A stretch of 64,000 nt of DNA from Simiduia litorea (GCF_042853465.1 NZ_AP031497.1:2914001-2978000), one strand, 5' to 3'; shown: positions 27,129 to 36,077, counted from the first letter of the stretch. Numbers and translations are program-made. The notes: a model not told the origin generated them from the sequence alone.

Positions 27129-27668
27129 CTAAGGCGCCGATTGTCCGTTGAATTCATAGAAGAGCTGATCATGATGAATGAGCCGGCGACTGATATCGCG
27201 CGACATATTTAACAAAAGCAAGGTAAATAATGCGGGGTATTGATTCTGCAGCTCAGCCAACACCTGACTGGATATTGCCAAAATTTCAGCCATTTCAAGA
27301 CAAGTCGCCGTGTCGCTGCGGGGCTGAATTCCCAACAACGCCGTGTCGCCAAACGTCGCACCCGAGCCCAAATCCTCTTTAACAATGGTGGACAGATCAG
27401 CCACCACAGACAAGCGCACCTTACCTGAAATCAAGAGGTAAACTGCCTCCGGAAGATCGCCACGACGATAAACACACTCGCCCGGACGCAGTACTTTCAA
27501 ATAACAGCGGTGCAGCAAACCCGACAAATTATCAGCGTCAACGCCACCAAATAGCGCCGACGCCTTTACTGTAGGCAACACGAAACGCTCTATGTAGTCT
27601 TCGCTACGAGTCTGATTACCGCTATCGTTGCGCCAACGACTAAAATTCACCGCATCATAACAGGTCAT
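27129..27668 (-). CDS. Lone cyclic-nucleotide-binding-domain protein
   Basis: A 179-residue protein with a CAP/CRP-type cyclic-nucleotide fold at about residues 40-150: LRPGECVYRRGDLPEAVYLLISGKV, with the phosphate-binding cassette region GSGATFGDTALLG (both in short blocks). There is no helix-turn-helix after the fold; the C-terminal helix ends SRRLIHHDQLFYE. It is therefore not a CRP regulator by itself. ATG 27668 was chosen because GGAG sits 6 bases before it; two upstream in-frame starts leave the GGAG at the wrong spacing. It lies 185 bases before the SulP gene on the same strand and may be its sensor, which is inference. Confidence 0.8.
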   Translation of the reverse strand: MTCYDAVNFSRWRNDSGNQTRSEDYIERFVLPTVKASALFGGVDADNLSGLLHRCYLKVLRPGECVYRRGDLPEAVYLLISGKVRLSVVADLSTIVKEDLGSGATFGDTALLGIQPRSDTATCLEMAEILAISSQVLAELQNQYPALFTLLLLNMSRDISRRLIHHDQLFYEFNGQSAP

Positions 27669-27763
27669 AGGCATCTCCAATTGCGAGGCCGCACAAGCAC
27701 CTCAACACTTAGACATAGCAACAGACAAAAGTTTCAACCGCTCATCGCAGAAAACCTAGCGAT

Positions 27764-27790
27764 AAAAAAGCCGAGCGCATAGGCTCGGCT
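27764..27790 (-). terminator. Intrinsic terminator after gloA
   Basis: On the minus strand AGCCGAGC and GCTCGGCT pair around six bases, followed by five or six T. It lies 22 bases after the gloA stop and ends the 28-32 kb operon. Confidence 0.85.
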
Positions 27791-27812
27791 GTTAACCTCG
27801 GGCAGCATTGAG

Positions 27813-28196
27813 TCACTTAGGGGAAAGCAGCTCCAATTTATAACCATCAGGGTCCTCAACAAAAGCCAAAATGGTAGAACCATGTTGCATAGGGCCTGGC
27901 TCGCGTACAATTTTACCACCCGCGGTGCGAATACGCTCACACGCCGCATAAACATCGGGCACCTCAATAGCTAAGTGGCCAAACCCACTGCCGAGCTCAT
28001 AGCTCTCAGTGTCCCAATTATGGGTTAACTCAAGTACCGTGTTCGACTTTTCATCGCCATAGCCTAAAAACGCGAGCGTAAACTTACCCTCGGGATAATC
28101 GTGCTGACGAATCAAGGTCATGCCCATTACTTCCGTGTAAAAGGCGATTGATGTTGTAAGGTTACCCACTCGTAACATGGTATGTAAAAGACGCAT
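27813..28196 (-). CDS. gloA: Lactoylglutathione lyase (glyoxalase I)
   Basis: A 127-residue enzyme that converts the methylglyoxal-glutathione hemithioacetal to S-lactoylglutathione. The metal ligands His5, Glu56, His74 and Glu122 fall at exactly the E. coli GlxI positions, predicting a nickel-type enzyme. ATG 28196 was chosen because AAGGGGG is 7 bases upstream and because it gives the family N terminus MRLLHTMLRV. Its ribosome binding site lies inside the end of the GT9-like gene, so it is the last gene of that operon. Why it is cotranscribed with envelope genes is unclear. Confidence 0.95.
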   Translation of the reverse strand: MRLLHTMLRVGNLTTSIAFYTEVMGMTLIRQHDYPEGKFTLAFLGYGDEKSNTVLELTHNWDTESYELGSGFGHLAIEVPDVYAACERIRTAGGKIVREPGPMQHGSTILAFVEDPDGYKLELLSPK

Positions 28197-28209
28197 CAAC
28201 ATTCCCCCT

Positions 28210-29436
28210 TTATTGGGTCGAAACAATTTTGTCTAAATGTGGATAAATATCCGCAAGCGCGAGTTCTGGCAACAAATCCTTTACACAGCGATTATCCACA
28301 CAATCCGTTTTTCGATGATTGGCCGCACTCACACAAGGCGAACACGCTAAACCTAAGTACAAGGCTGAAGAATTACCTAGTGAGCTGTATAAAGCTGGCG
28401 TTTCCGGGCCGAAGATAACAAAACTACGCAACGGTGTTACCGCTGAAAAATGGCCGGGACCAGAATCATTGGTTAACATCATGTCGGCGACGAAATACAG
28501 CGGCACCAAATCTTTAAACGCAAACTTACCAGCGGAGTTAACACAACGTGGATTAGCAACAGATTGACACAGCGCCTGCGCCCCTGGGAATTCCGCCGGC
28601 GCACCAGTGATGACCACCAAAATATCCTCATAGCGAGCCAACAAGCTATCAATCACTACTTTAAAATGTTCAGCGGGCCAACGGCGCTGAGGCAGTAAAT
28701 CACTAGCGTTGGGATTAATCAGCACCACTCGCTGGCCGGCGCGATAATCACTATAGAGTCCAGCTAGGGTAGCTTGCACCCGTCCAATAGCCGCCTCATC
28801 TCGAGGCGCTTGCGCGAGCACAATATCCTCATCTTTTATCAACGATTTACAGAAAGGCAACTGCTCTTCCTGTGACATCGCCGTGTGCGATAGCGCCATG
28901 AAGTTCTTTGCGATGTGGTGATGGGCGTTGTAAATCACGGGCCGGGTTAAAAAATTACCTCGATATAAGCCCTCGCTGTGATAGGCCACAAAACCAATCA
29001 AGTTCACGGCGCCAGTAATTCGCGATAACAGCGCAGACACCCGAGAAAACATTTCCATGTCGATAACCGTGTCAATACGATGTTTCCGGCACCACCACAT
29101 AAACCTAAAGGTATCAACCACCAGAGTGAACAAGTTATCTTCGCAAAAGGTAAATAAATTTTTCTCATCGATAGTATTTAGAAGCTGTAAGCTACCGACA
29201 TTTTTTTTGAAAATTGCGAAGAAAATCTGTGTGCCTTCCTGCTCCTTGACATAGCGCAAAGCGGGGTCTGCAATAATTGCGCTACCCATTTCGGACAATT
29301 CTAAAAACAAAACATTCTTTGCTGTTACTTTTTTAGGCTTAAACAATAGCTGCCACAAGGTAAACCAGACCGACAAAATAAAGCACAGTGGGATACCCGC
29401 CCAACGGTCGATTTTTCGCATTGTATCTACTTTCAT
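28210..29436 (-). CDS. Glycosyltransferase family 9 (heptosyltransferase-like)
   Basis: A 408-residue protein with an N-terminal hydrophobic segment (about 14-31), then a GT-B fold like that of heptosyltransferases. The N-terminal half has VLFLELSEMGSAII. The C-terminal half has INPNASDLLPQRRWPAEHF, VVITGAPAEFP and the nucleotide-sugar site LTNDSGPGHFSAV, as in WaaC/WaaF and RfaF relatives. The start overlaps the upstream PAP2-GtrA stop (ATGA, 29433-29436). Inference: it adds a sugar to an envelope glycan. Donor and acceptor are unknown. Confidence 0.82.
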   Translation of the reverse strand: MKVDTMRKIDRWAGIPLCFILSVWFTLWQLLFKPKKVTAKNVLFLELSEMGSAIIADPALRYVKEQEGTQIFFAIFKKNVGSLQLLNTIDEKNLFTFCEDNLFTLVVDTFRFMWWCRKHRIDTVIDMEMFSRVSALLSRITGAVNLIGFVAYHSEGLYRGNFLTRPVIYNAHHHIAKNFMALSHTAMSQEEQLPFCKSLIKDEDIVLAQAPRDEAAIGRVQATLAGLYSDYRAGQRVVLINPNASDLLPQRRWPAEHFKVVIDSLLARYEDILVVITGAPAEFPGAQALCQSVANPRCVNSAGKFAFKDLVPLYFVADMMLTNDSGPGHFSAVTPLRSFVIFGPETPALYSSLGNSSALYLGLACSPCVSAANHRKTDCVDNRCVKDLLPELALADIYPHLDKIVSTQ

Positions 29437-30731
29437 TGTTCTGTGCTCTCTTCGTTATCTTGACCGTATACCTTAAATATCAAAAAGCCCGCCACCACAT
29501 AATTGAATAAGGCTCCTGCAACGACGCCAGCGATTAATGCGAGTTGGCTATGCTCCATAAAGAATGCGAAATAATGGGTCAAACCATAAAAAGTGCCCAT
29601 GCTTGGCACAAAGCTAATAAGGCACATGATCAGATATTTCGCCCATTGATCTCGCTTTCGACCATTATCGGCATCTTTGAAAGTAAAAATTCGATTTAAA
29701 TACCAATTCCAGCTGGAGGTTAGCCAATAGGCCACAGACCGTGCGATTAATAGGTTCAAACCAAATACAGAGTGAAACAGCGCATAAAGACTCATATCCA
29801 CCACGAAACCGCTGCCACCAACCATGCCAAACTTAAACACTCGAGTTAAAGATTTTCCCGCAGACTCCTTAAACAATTTTTGCGTTAACCACTCAGCTAA
29901 CGGCCAGAGGAGTATTGCGAGCCAATATAAACCAACGCCGGCGACCAAACCGGAAGACACCCAACGAATGGCGGTCACACCCACAAACTGTTCGTAGCTC
30001 GTGTCGTGTAAGAATCCATTAATACTGACCGCGGCCAAGCCCATCACCAACAACGCCTGACCCCAGCGAGGAACGTTGACTCGCTCATAACCTATCAGTC
30101 GAACAATCAGGACACCGACAAAAAGGCCAAGAGCGCTACCTACTAGCACATCGGCCGGCCAATGCACACCAACGGCAATACGCGACAAGGCTGCAGCAAA
30201 GCCGACACTAAGGACAATTAAGGACAGCCACAAACGGCGACAAAACAAACTCACAACCGTCGCAGCTAATACCGCCGAAGCACTGTGCCCTGAAGGAAAA
30301 CTGTGCGCCTTAATACCTTTGCCCACAATTGAGAAGGTTTGCAGATCCAACACCGCTGGCGGACGCGCCGCATCAAACAAAAACTTAGGCACTTGAACAA
30401 GAATGCCGGCCAGCAGTGCGGCTAAAAAAATATACGCTAGGGCCCGAGGATTGCGAATGAAAACAGCCAGCGCTAAACACGCTGCGATTGATCCATCGCC
30501 AAGTACGGTAAAAAATGCGCGACCATCTGGGGGAATAACGGTGAAGCCGTGATTAAGCTGCAAAAACAATTCTTGATTCCAAGTTTGGACACTAAAAAGC
30601 GCCAACCCCAAGGCCATAAACATTAAGGCACACACAAGCAACGCATTTTCCAGTCTCGTCTGGCGCGGCAACGGGCTAGGAGGCGCAAGTAGCCCGAACA
30701 AATTTTCGGGACTCAAGGTATCAGTATTCAA
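29433..30731 (-). CDS. PAP2 phosphatase-GtrA flippase fusion protein
   Basis: A 432-residue membrane protein with two families joined. Residues about 30-215 form a PAP2 lipid-phosphatase domain with the full signature: KFLFDAARP, then FPSGHSAS, then SRIAVGVHWPADV. Residues about 300-425 form a GtrA domain (FKFGMVGGSGFVVDMSLYALF and a W-rich turn SSWNWYLNR), a four-helix putative flippase for undecaprenyl-phosphate sugars. No ATG is available: starts are TTG 30737 or TTG 30731. The second is preferred since a Shine-Dalgarno-like AAGTAGG is 7 bases upstream. It overlaps the GT9 gene by 4 bases and follows the GT-C gene closely. Confidence 0.85.
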   Translation of the reverse strand: MNTDTLSPENLFGLLAPPSPLPRQTRLENALLVCALMFMALGLALFSVQTWNQELFLQLNHGFTVIPPDGRAFFTVLGDGSIAACLALAVFIRNPRALAYIFLAALLAGILVQVPKFLFDAARPPAVLDLQTFSIVGKGIKAHSFPSGHSASAVLAATVVSLFCRRLWLSLIVLSVGFAAALSRIAVGVHWPADVLVGSALGLFVGVLIVRLIGYERVNVPRWGQALLVMGLAAVSINGFLHDTSYEQFVGVTAIRWVSSGLVAGVGLYWLAILLWPLAEWLTQKLFKESAGKSLTRVFKFGMVGGSGFVVDMSLYALFHSVFGLNLLIARSVAYWLTSSWNWYLNRIFTFKDADNGRKRDQWAKYLIMCLISFVPSMGTFYGLTHYFAFFMEHSQLALIAGVVAGALFNYVVAGFLIFKVYGQDNEESTEQ

Positions 30732-30753
30732 AAGCAAACCTACTTATTTGATT

Positions 30754-32199
30754 TTATTGGCATTGGTAAAACATAAAATAATTAATCGTTACGCCATCCA
30801 TAGTAAAATCTAGTGCGTCCAACAACGTGCAGCTAACCCCCGCTGGCGGATTCACACTCGGCGACGAAGGCCTGCGCTTTTCGACTCGAACCAACAGTGC
30901 CGGCGCTTCCGGCTCGCCCCACCAGAGTAAAAACTGACTCGGTTTACTACTCAGCACTTGTACAGGCTCTTGCGTGTACCACGCAATTCGACTTGCGATC
31001 GACCAGTTAGTTACCCACAACTGCGTATCGCTGGGCATTGCACTTTTAAGGGCGAGAATACGCGCGGACGCCTCCGGCCAACCGTGTAAATCACGCACGG
31101 CCTGAGCCAGTTGCGGTGCACTCGCCAGCGGTGGCGCAACCAACAAAAGCCAAAGCGTGAAGGTGGTTAACACTGAAATCAGCCCACTGAACCCAAGCAA
31201 TAACTTCATTGGCCCATTCGATCCCGCCCAACGAGCTAACAACCACTTGGCCGCAAAGGGGCTTAACAAGACCCAACTCATCACTGTCCAGTGGGGTAAA
31301 TCTTCGCCGTTACCGGCCGACCACAACGCGATACCGAGCAGCAGTAAAGCGGTGAGTAACACCACCTTTTGCGCAATAACAGAGGCTCCCAAGCCATTTG
31401 CCCGCCAACCACCAACCGTAGCGGCCAACACCAATAACGGACCGAAGCTCAAAAGCAGAATAAGTGCGTAGCGCAAGGAGTCGAGCGCAGACCAATCGCC
31501 TTTAGCACCATGATTAAATTGGTAACTAAAAGACATCCAATCGTGAGTCCAGTTCCAGTAAAACACAGGAAAAACAACCACTGCGGCCAACGCAACCGCC
31601 AACCAAGGCCCAGGTCCAGCTAACCAATGTAAGCGCTTGTGCCAAACCAACACCACGAGCAAGGCCAACGCGAGAAAAACCGCCGTGTATTTACTTAAGC
31701 CCGCCAAGCCCAACAGCACACCTAAGCCGAGCCAGTGATAAAGCACCTTGCCATCGGCAAGCTCAATACGTGTCACTAGCTGGGCCAACAGCAGTGAAAC
31801 CACGATTAAGGGCGTATCGGGCACCAAGCCAAAACCTAACACCGCAACGAGCGGCGAAAACACCAGCAGGGCAACGGCGGTATTAGCGACGCGGGTATCG
31901 CCGTACCAAACCCGGCTCAACTGCCATATTTGAAGCAGGATGAGAGGCCATAACAAGATCGCCGGTAGGCGCACGAAGAACTCAGTCTCACCAAACTGTA
32001 AACCCAGCCAGTGCAGCCAACCTACCATGGGTGGATGATCAAAGTAGCTCCAGTCAAGACGCTGGCCGTAGAGCGCATAATGGGCTTCATCGACCCCAAG
32101 GCCAACAAGAGGCGCCACCAACAGATGCGCGCCTAGAAAAAGCAAAATCAGACCCCAACCGACGTGGGGTAACGCGAACCAGTGAGTCTTCACTTGCAC
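30754..32199 (-). CDS. GT-C (PMT_2/ArnT-like) glycosyltransferase
   Basis: A 481-residue membrane protein with about 11 hydrophobic helices. The first periplasmic loop has the acidic motif VDEAHYALYGQRLDWSYFDHPPMVGWL, seen here as DEAHYALYG and DHPPMVG. It is the family signature of polyprenyl-phosphate-sugar-dependent transferases (ArnT, GT39/GT83). These move a sugar from undecaprenyl phosphate to an envelope acceptor on the periplasmic side. The start is GTG 32199 (TAAGG 10 bases before) or GTG 32193 (AAGG 5 bases before); the choice is not certain. It heads the operon PAP2-GtrA, GT9, gloA. Confidence 0.85.
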   Translation of the reverse strand: MQVKTHWFALPHVGWGLILLFLGAHLLVAPLVGLGVDEAHYALYGQRLDWSYFDHPPMVGWLHWLGLQFGETEFFVRLPAILLWPLILLQIWQLSRVWYGDTRVANTAVALLVFSPLVAVLGFGLVPDTPLIVVSLLLAQLVTRIELADGKVLYHWLGLGVLLGLAGLSKYTAVFLALALLVVLVWHKRLHWLAGPGPWLAVALAAVVVFPVFYWNWTHDWMSFSYQFNHGAKGDWSALDSLRYALILLLSFGPLLVLAATVGGWRANGLGASVIAQKVVLLTALLLLGIALWSAGNGEDLPHWTVMSWVLLSPFAAKWLLARWAGSNGPMKLLLGFSGLISVLTTFTLWLLLVAPPLASAPQLAQAVRDLHGWPEASARILALKSAMPSDTQLWVTNWSIASRIAWYTQEPVQVLSSKPSQFLLWWGEPEAPALLVRVEKRRPSSPSVNPPAGVSCTLLDALDFTMDGVTINYFMFYQCQ

Positions 32200-32373
32200 C
32201 TTGGCACAACCTTAGATTTTAACAAAAGGGCGCATTATCCCAGTCGACCACAGGCGCGGCAACAACAAATGCCGGTGGTAGTTAAAGAATGCCCTTGCGC
32301 GAGCCGACTAGGCCTGCATCAGCACGAGTCCTAGTGCAGCATTGGCCCCTAATCTCAAGGAAAGCCTGTAAAA

Positions 32374-32796
32374 TCAATCAATTAGGGCTTTAGCAAAGTG
32401 AAAGCTGGTAATTGGAAAGCCCTGCGCAAAGTAGAATTTATGTGCCTGCTGGCGCTGGGTTCCACTATCGAGATGTAGCACATGGCAGCCTTGAACTCGA
32501 GCAAAGGCTTCCAGCCAGGCAATCATCTCCTCACCGAAACCCTTGGACCTGTGCTTAGCATCGGTAATGAGGTCGTCCACGTACAGGTTTTTACCCATAA
32601 ACAGATTGCTGGACACCCGAAACCCCGCCGCCGCAACAACGCACCCCTCATCCTGCAAAAATGCCAACTGGAAACCTTCCGCCTGCATCTGACGCACCTG
32701 TTTAAGGAATCGCCCTTTGACGAGCTTGGGCCTCAATTGCTCCAGCACCGGAAAACACGACATGATCTCTGCATCAGTTACAGCTAGCTTTATCAC
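32374..32796 (-). CDS. GNAT family N-acetyltransferase
   Basis: A 140-residue acetyltransferase fold. The acetyl-CoA-binding region reads LYVDDLITDAKHRSKGFGEEM, with the motif A residues in HRSKGFGEEM, followed by a C-terminal strand GCHVLHLDSGTQRQQAHKFY. The last part is the usual motif B helix. The N-terminal receptor half has no recognised substrate motif, so the target (protein, amine or antibiotic) is unknown. It is a single gene with 174 bases after the next upstream operon start. Confidence 0.8.
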   Translation of the reverse strand: MIKLAVTDAEIMSCFPVLEQLRPKLVKGRFLKQVRQMQAEGFQLAFLQDEGCVVAAAGFRVSSNLFMGKNLYVDDLITDAKHRSKGFGEEMIAWLEAFARVQGCHVLHLDSGTQRQQAHKFYFAQGFPITSFHFAKALID

Positions 32797-33015
32797 ACCT
32801 AAGACCCTCTCCTGTTAATGTTGGCGGCTAATTTAGCAATACTCCTAGCTTACTCGCCACAACTAAAGACCTATCATTACCGGAGCAAGCAGCGTTTAAA
32901 CCCTCGATATTAGCGAAGCAGCACGTCGATCGACCCTAAACCCGTCGACCAGCGTTGTATCGGACCCCTTAGCTGTACTACCCTAACCCGTTGAATGCCT
33001 TTAACTGAATGTGAC

Positions 33016-33336
33016 ATGAAGCCGCTAAAGACCAAAGCCCAAATACGGGATGAAATTAACGAGCAAATTAATGCCTTTATTGGTGATGGTGGCGCCGTTA
33101 GTAGCATTCCTAGAGGAATCAGTGGTCGCGAGCCAACCACCACGCCCCCTCTTCCTATAAGCTTCGATAGAGAGCAGCAAACGCGCACACCCGTGCAAGG
33201 CATCGTCACCGCAATCGAGGCTAGACGACATGCTCGCCCGCTAAACAAGACCATCAAGCGTGCAAGCAAACCCAGAAAAAAGATGATTTACGACGATTTT
33301 GGTCAACCTCTGCGCTGGCAGTGGGTAGAAGAGTAG
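33016..33336 (+). CDS. Unrecognised small basic protein (SutA-like motif)
   Basis: A 106-residue soluble, basic protein. An N-terminal helix (KTKAQIRDEINEQINAFIG) is followed by DGGAVSSIPRGISG, a disordered Thr/Pro-rich middle and a basic tail ending RWQWVEE. The helix plus F..GG.V...G pattern is reminiscent of small RNA polymerase-associated proteins such as Pseudomonas SutA, but the resemblance is only a short motif. ATG 33016 is preferred over ATG 32995 because it begins at the helix; neither has a clear ribosome binding site. It precedes the coiled-coil gene by 115 bases. Confidence 0.5.
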   Translation: MKPLKTKAQIRDEINEQINAFIGDGGAVSSIPRGISGREPTTTPPLPISFDREQQTRTPVQGIVTAIEARRHARPLNKTIKRASKPRKKMIYDDFGQPLRWQWVEE

Positions 33337-33451
33337 GCCCCAGCTGGCACAACGCACCGGTAAGAGCTAGGCTTGAAGGCAAGCTAGTCAATTGCGCTAG
33401 CGCAACCAAAACTAACTCGCTAACAAGCCCACACGGACTGCGGACAACTAG

Positions 33452-35422
33452 ATGTCTGAAACCATCTACATCATTATCATCGCCGAATTAGTTTTTGTTA
33501 GCTGCTTTTGCGGCTATATGATCTACCGCCTAAAACAACGCCTTTCTCGACTGGCCAAGCGATTAAATCCTGCGGCTGGAGATGCTAACACTGAAACCCC
33601 TGTCGACCTGAATATCATCTCCTACTTCATTAGCCAATTAAAACGCACCCGCTCGCTTTCCGAAACGGAACTCGGCACCGAACTAGCCTTAAACCCACTG
33701 GTTACCAGTGTGCGCTGCGCCTATCTCAACGCCGAGCGACGAGCACTTAAACAACCCGAAAATGGAAAAGATTACTGGCTAATACTAAAAGTGGAAATAA
33801 ACAAACTTATTGGCATGCTGTCGACAGAAGCAAAACGCACGGGGATGGAAAACGCTGAGTTACGGGAAAAACTAAAATTACTGAAAGACAGGCTGGAAAA
33901 GCTGGGCGACAAAGACTGGGTAGGCAAAAACTCTAATATCAAAACGAACGGCGAGAACAAATCATCGGGTTACATGCTCAAGTTTTCCCGCGGGGTTGAC
34001 ATTACCCATCAATCAGCAACTAAAGCTGCCGGAAGCGGAGACACGCTATTTAGGCATATAGAGCAACAAAAGCAACACACCAAAAATCTCACATCAATGC
34101 TCAAAGAGGAGAAAAACAAAACCGACCTTGAGGTTCGCGTGGCTGAGTACGAACGAATGCTCTACAAAATGGAGCACGAGTCCGCCAATTTACAAAAAGA
34201 TCTAAATGACGCAAAAAAACGCTTAGCCTACGTAGATCAAGCAATTAACACCGGAAACCCCGATGAGAAGCAAAACGAAACGTTACTTAGCGTTATTCGA
34301 GCCTCAAAAGATGAAACAGATAAAAAAGACAACATATTCGACGAGCTGATAGCCGACACGCAAAACATTGGCGCTCAAAGCAAAAAAAATATAGACGGCC
34401 TACAAAAAACCATTTTTGATCAGCGCAAGTCCATCCTCTCCATGGAAAGTACTATTGCAGCACTTGAAGCGGAGCTAACCGACGGCTCTGCGGCGGATAG
34501 CAACAAAAGAATGGAACTGGACAAACTAAAACGCGCCCTGATGGAGTCAGAGGGCTGCATAAAGATACTTGAAAATGAAGTGGAAACACTTTATTCAGAC
34601 CTGAAGAAATTACAAGATCAGCGCGAAGAGCTACAAAAACACTACCAAGACAAACCCGACGAAGAAATTTTAGAACATGTAAAAGATCAACAAACCCAGC
34701 GAGAATTAGAATCGAGCGTCAAAGAGCTGGTAAATCTGAACCTAAACACAGAATTTCTCACTGAGTTCATGACCAACGCAATCGAATCAGGCTCCCTAGA
34801 AGACTTGATTACGGTATTGCAACACGCCATTTCCGAACTCGGCTTTGAATCCTTAATTCGACTGACAGTCAAAGGAAATCATGTTGACATAGCCGCGATG
34901 GGTAAACTCACCAAGGAAGACAAACAGCTGATTGAACGAATGGAATTTGAACCCGGCGACGAAGTGCAGGTAAAAAAACAGCATATCGCCATTCACTTCA
35001 GAAATACACGAGCAATACTCAAACAAAATGGCAGCAAACAATCTATCGACGATATACAGAAGCAGTATTTACATACCATATTTGGTTTTAGCTCCAACCT
35101 AGCAGCCAAAGTGGCGGCGCAGAAAAACATGAGCAAGCAACTAGACAACTACGAATACTTTAATGAAATGCTGCAGACTATTAGCAGCAATCTAGAAGCA
35201 CAGTACCGATACCAGCGCGAGGAAACCCAATCCATCATCCAAAACATCGTTGATCAGTCGCACATGCTGGTGGGCGAAAAAGCTACGCCAGGCCAGCAAT
35301 CGGTACTCAAAGCGATGGGCGATGAAGCCAATCAACGCACCCAGCTGCTCGAAGCCAACCGCGCCATAGTCCGCAAACAATTCACCAAGATTATGGAAAA
35401 GTTAAAAAGCATTAAAAACTAG
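33452..35422 (+). CDS. Membrane-anchored coiled-coil protein with GAF-like C-terminal region
   Basis: A 656-residue protein I cannot assign. Residues about 4-25 form a single membrane helix (IYIIIIAELVFVSCFCGYMIY) followed by basic residues, so the bulk is cytoplasmic. A helical region (45-170) leads into a long coiled coil (about 195-430) rich in Lys, Glu and Gln. From about 435 to 570 is a mixed alpha/beta region beginning LEDLITVLQHAISELGFESLIRL, shaped like the GAF-like modules that follow REC domains in some proteobacterial regulators (the quoted segment is given as ITVLQHAISELGFESLIRL). Another coil closes the protein. It may be a scaffold for signalling or cell envelope processes; this is speculation. 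Confidence 0.7.
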   Translation: MSETIYIIIIAELVFVSCFCGYMIYRLKQRLSRLAKRLNPAAGDANTETPVDLNIISYFISQLKRTRSLSETELGTELALNPLVTSVRCAYLNAERRALKQPENGKDYWLILKVEINKLIGMLSTEAKRTGMENAELREKLKLLKDRLEKLGDKDWVGKNSNIKTNGENKSSGYMLKFSRGVDITHQSATKAAGSGDTLFRHIEQQKQHTKNLTSMLKEEKNKTDLEVRVAEYERMLYKMEHESANLQKDLNDAKKRLAYVDQAINTGNPDEKQNETLLSVIRASKDETDKKDNIFDELIADTQNIGAQSKKNIDGLQKTIFDQRKSILSMESTIAALEAELTDGSAADSNKRMELDKLKRALMESEGCIKILENEVETLYSDLKKLQDQREELQKHYQDKPDEEILEHVKDQQTQRELESSVKELVNLNLNTEFLTEFMTNAIESGSLEDLITVLQHAISELGFESLIRLTVKGNHVDIAAMGKLTKEDKQLIERMEFEPGDEVQVKKQHIAIHFRNTRAILKQNGSKQSIDDIQKQYLHTIFGFSSNLAAKVAAQKNMSKQLDNYEYFNEMLQTISSNLEAQYRYQREETQSIIQNIVDQSHMLVGEKATPGQQSVLKAMGDEANQRTQLLEANRAIVRKQFTKIMEKLKSIKN

Positions 35423-35538
35423 TGCACCAACCCCGCCCGTTTAGCGCCAACACGCCCACATTACCCGCCCCACCATCAGTGGTTTAACACCTCCGGTCAT
35501 AACCACATCGCTAAACAACGCCAAACGCCCAAAAAAGA

Positions 35539-35567
35539 TTGACATGCAACCCATTGTTTTATATAGA
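35539..35567 (+). promoter_or_regulatory. Sigma-70 type promoter of the DUF2807-ABC operon
   Basis: TTGACA (35539-35544), 17-base spacer, TATAGA (35562-35567). It is about 150 bases before the first gene of the operon and just upstream of the inverted repeat at 35633. A second TATAGA lies at 35621 without a matching -35. Confidence 0.6.
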
Positions 35568-35632
35568 AAAAATAAAATTTACATTAAAAACTGTAAAAAA
35601 AATGCACAGACCTATTGCGATATAGAAAACTA

Positions 35633-35654
35633 GTGTTATAGTTAGGCATAACAC
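35633..35654. promoter_or_regulatory. Inverted repeat, candidate operator for the GntR/YtrA regulator
   Basis: GTGTTAT and ATAACAC are perfect 7-bp arms around 8 bases. YtrA-type GntR regulators use similar half-sites with GTGT...ACAC arms. It lies in the leader between the promoter and the first gene, so it could block transcription. The regulator is encoded two genes downstream, consistent with autoregulation. Confidence 0.5.
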
Positions 35655-35716
35655 CGGATCAGCAAGGACGTCGTCTGTAGATCCAATGTCAATCAATCTG
35701 AACATAGGACATGACA

Positions 35717-36049
35717 ATGAACACTTTTCAAAACCTGTTAATCGCAAGCTTAATGATCGCCAGTACTAGCACCATCGCCGCTGATGAAGCGCCAGCCATT
35801 CAGGCGCCCGCTCCACAGGTTGATACCACTTGGGCTTTAGCTCAAATTGAAGCTCAAGTAGATGCCGATATCGCGGTTCAAGTTTCACCCTTAACGGCGC
35901 AAGCCTCGAAAGAGGGCAACACCTGGACCTATCGCCAGTTGATCAACGGCCAAGAAATTGAAATTCAAATCACTGAACTCGCTATGGCTAGTGCGAAGAA
36001 AGTCGCCAAGCGTGCAGTAGAAGTCGCAATGAATATGGCCGGTTTTTAA
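35717..36049 (+). CDS. Small secreted protein of unknown function
   Basis: A 110-residue protein with a signal peptide (MNTFQNLLIASLMIASTSTIAA) followed by an Ala/Pro-rich stretch and a predicted mixed fold (TWTYRQLINGQEIEIQITELA). No cysteines or known domain. ATG 35717 was preferred to ATG 35711 because AGGA lies 7 bases before it. It is the first gene of the operon with DUF2807, GntR and ABC genes and is separated from the next by 28 bases. It may be a periplasmic partner or lipid-related stress protein; function unknown. Confidence 0.7.
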   Translation: MNTFQNLLIASLMIASTSTIAADEAPAIQAPAPQVDTTWALAQIEAQVDADIAVQVSPLTAQASKEGNTWTYRQLINGQEIEIQITELAMASAKKVAKRAVEVAMNMAGF

Positions 36050-36077
36050 ACCTTAAAACAGAATTAGGAAGAGTCAC

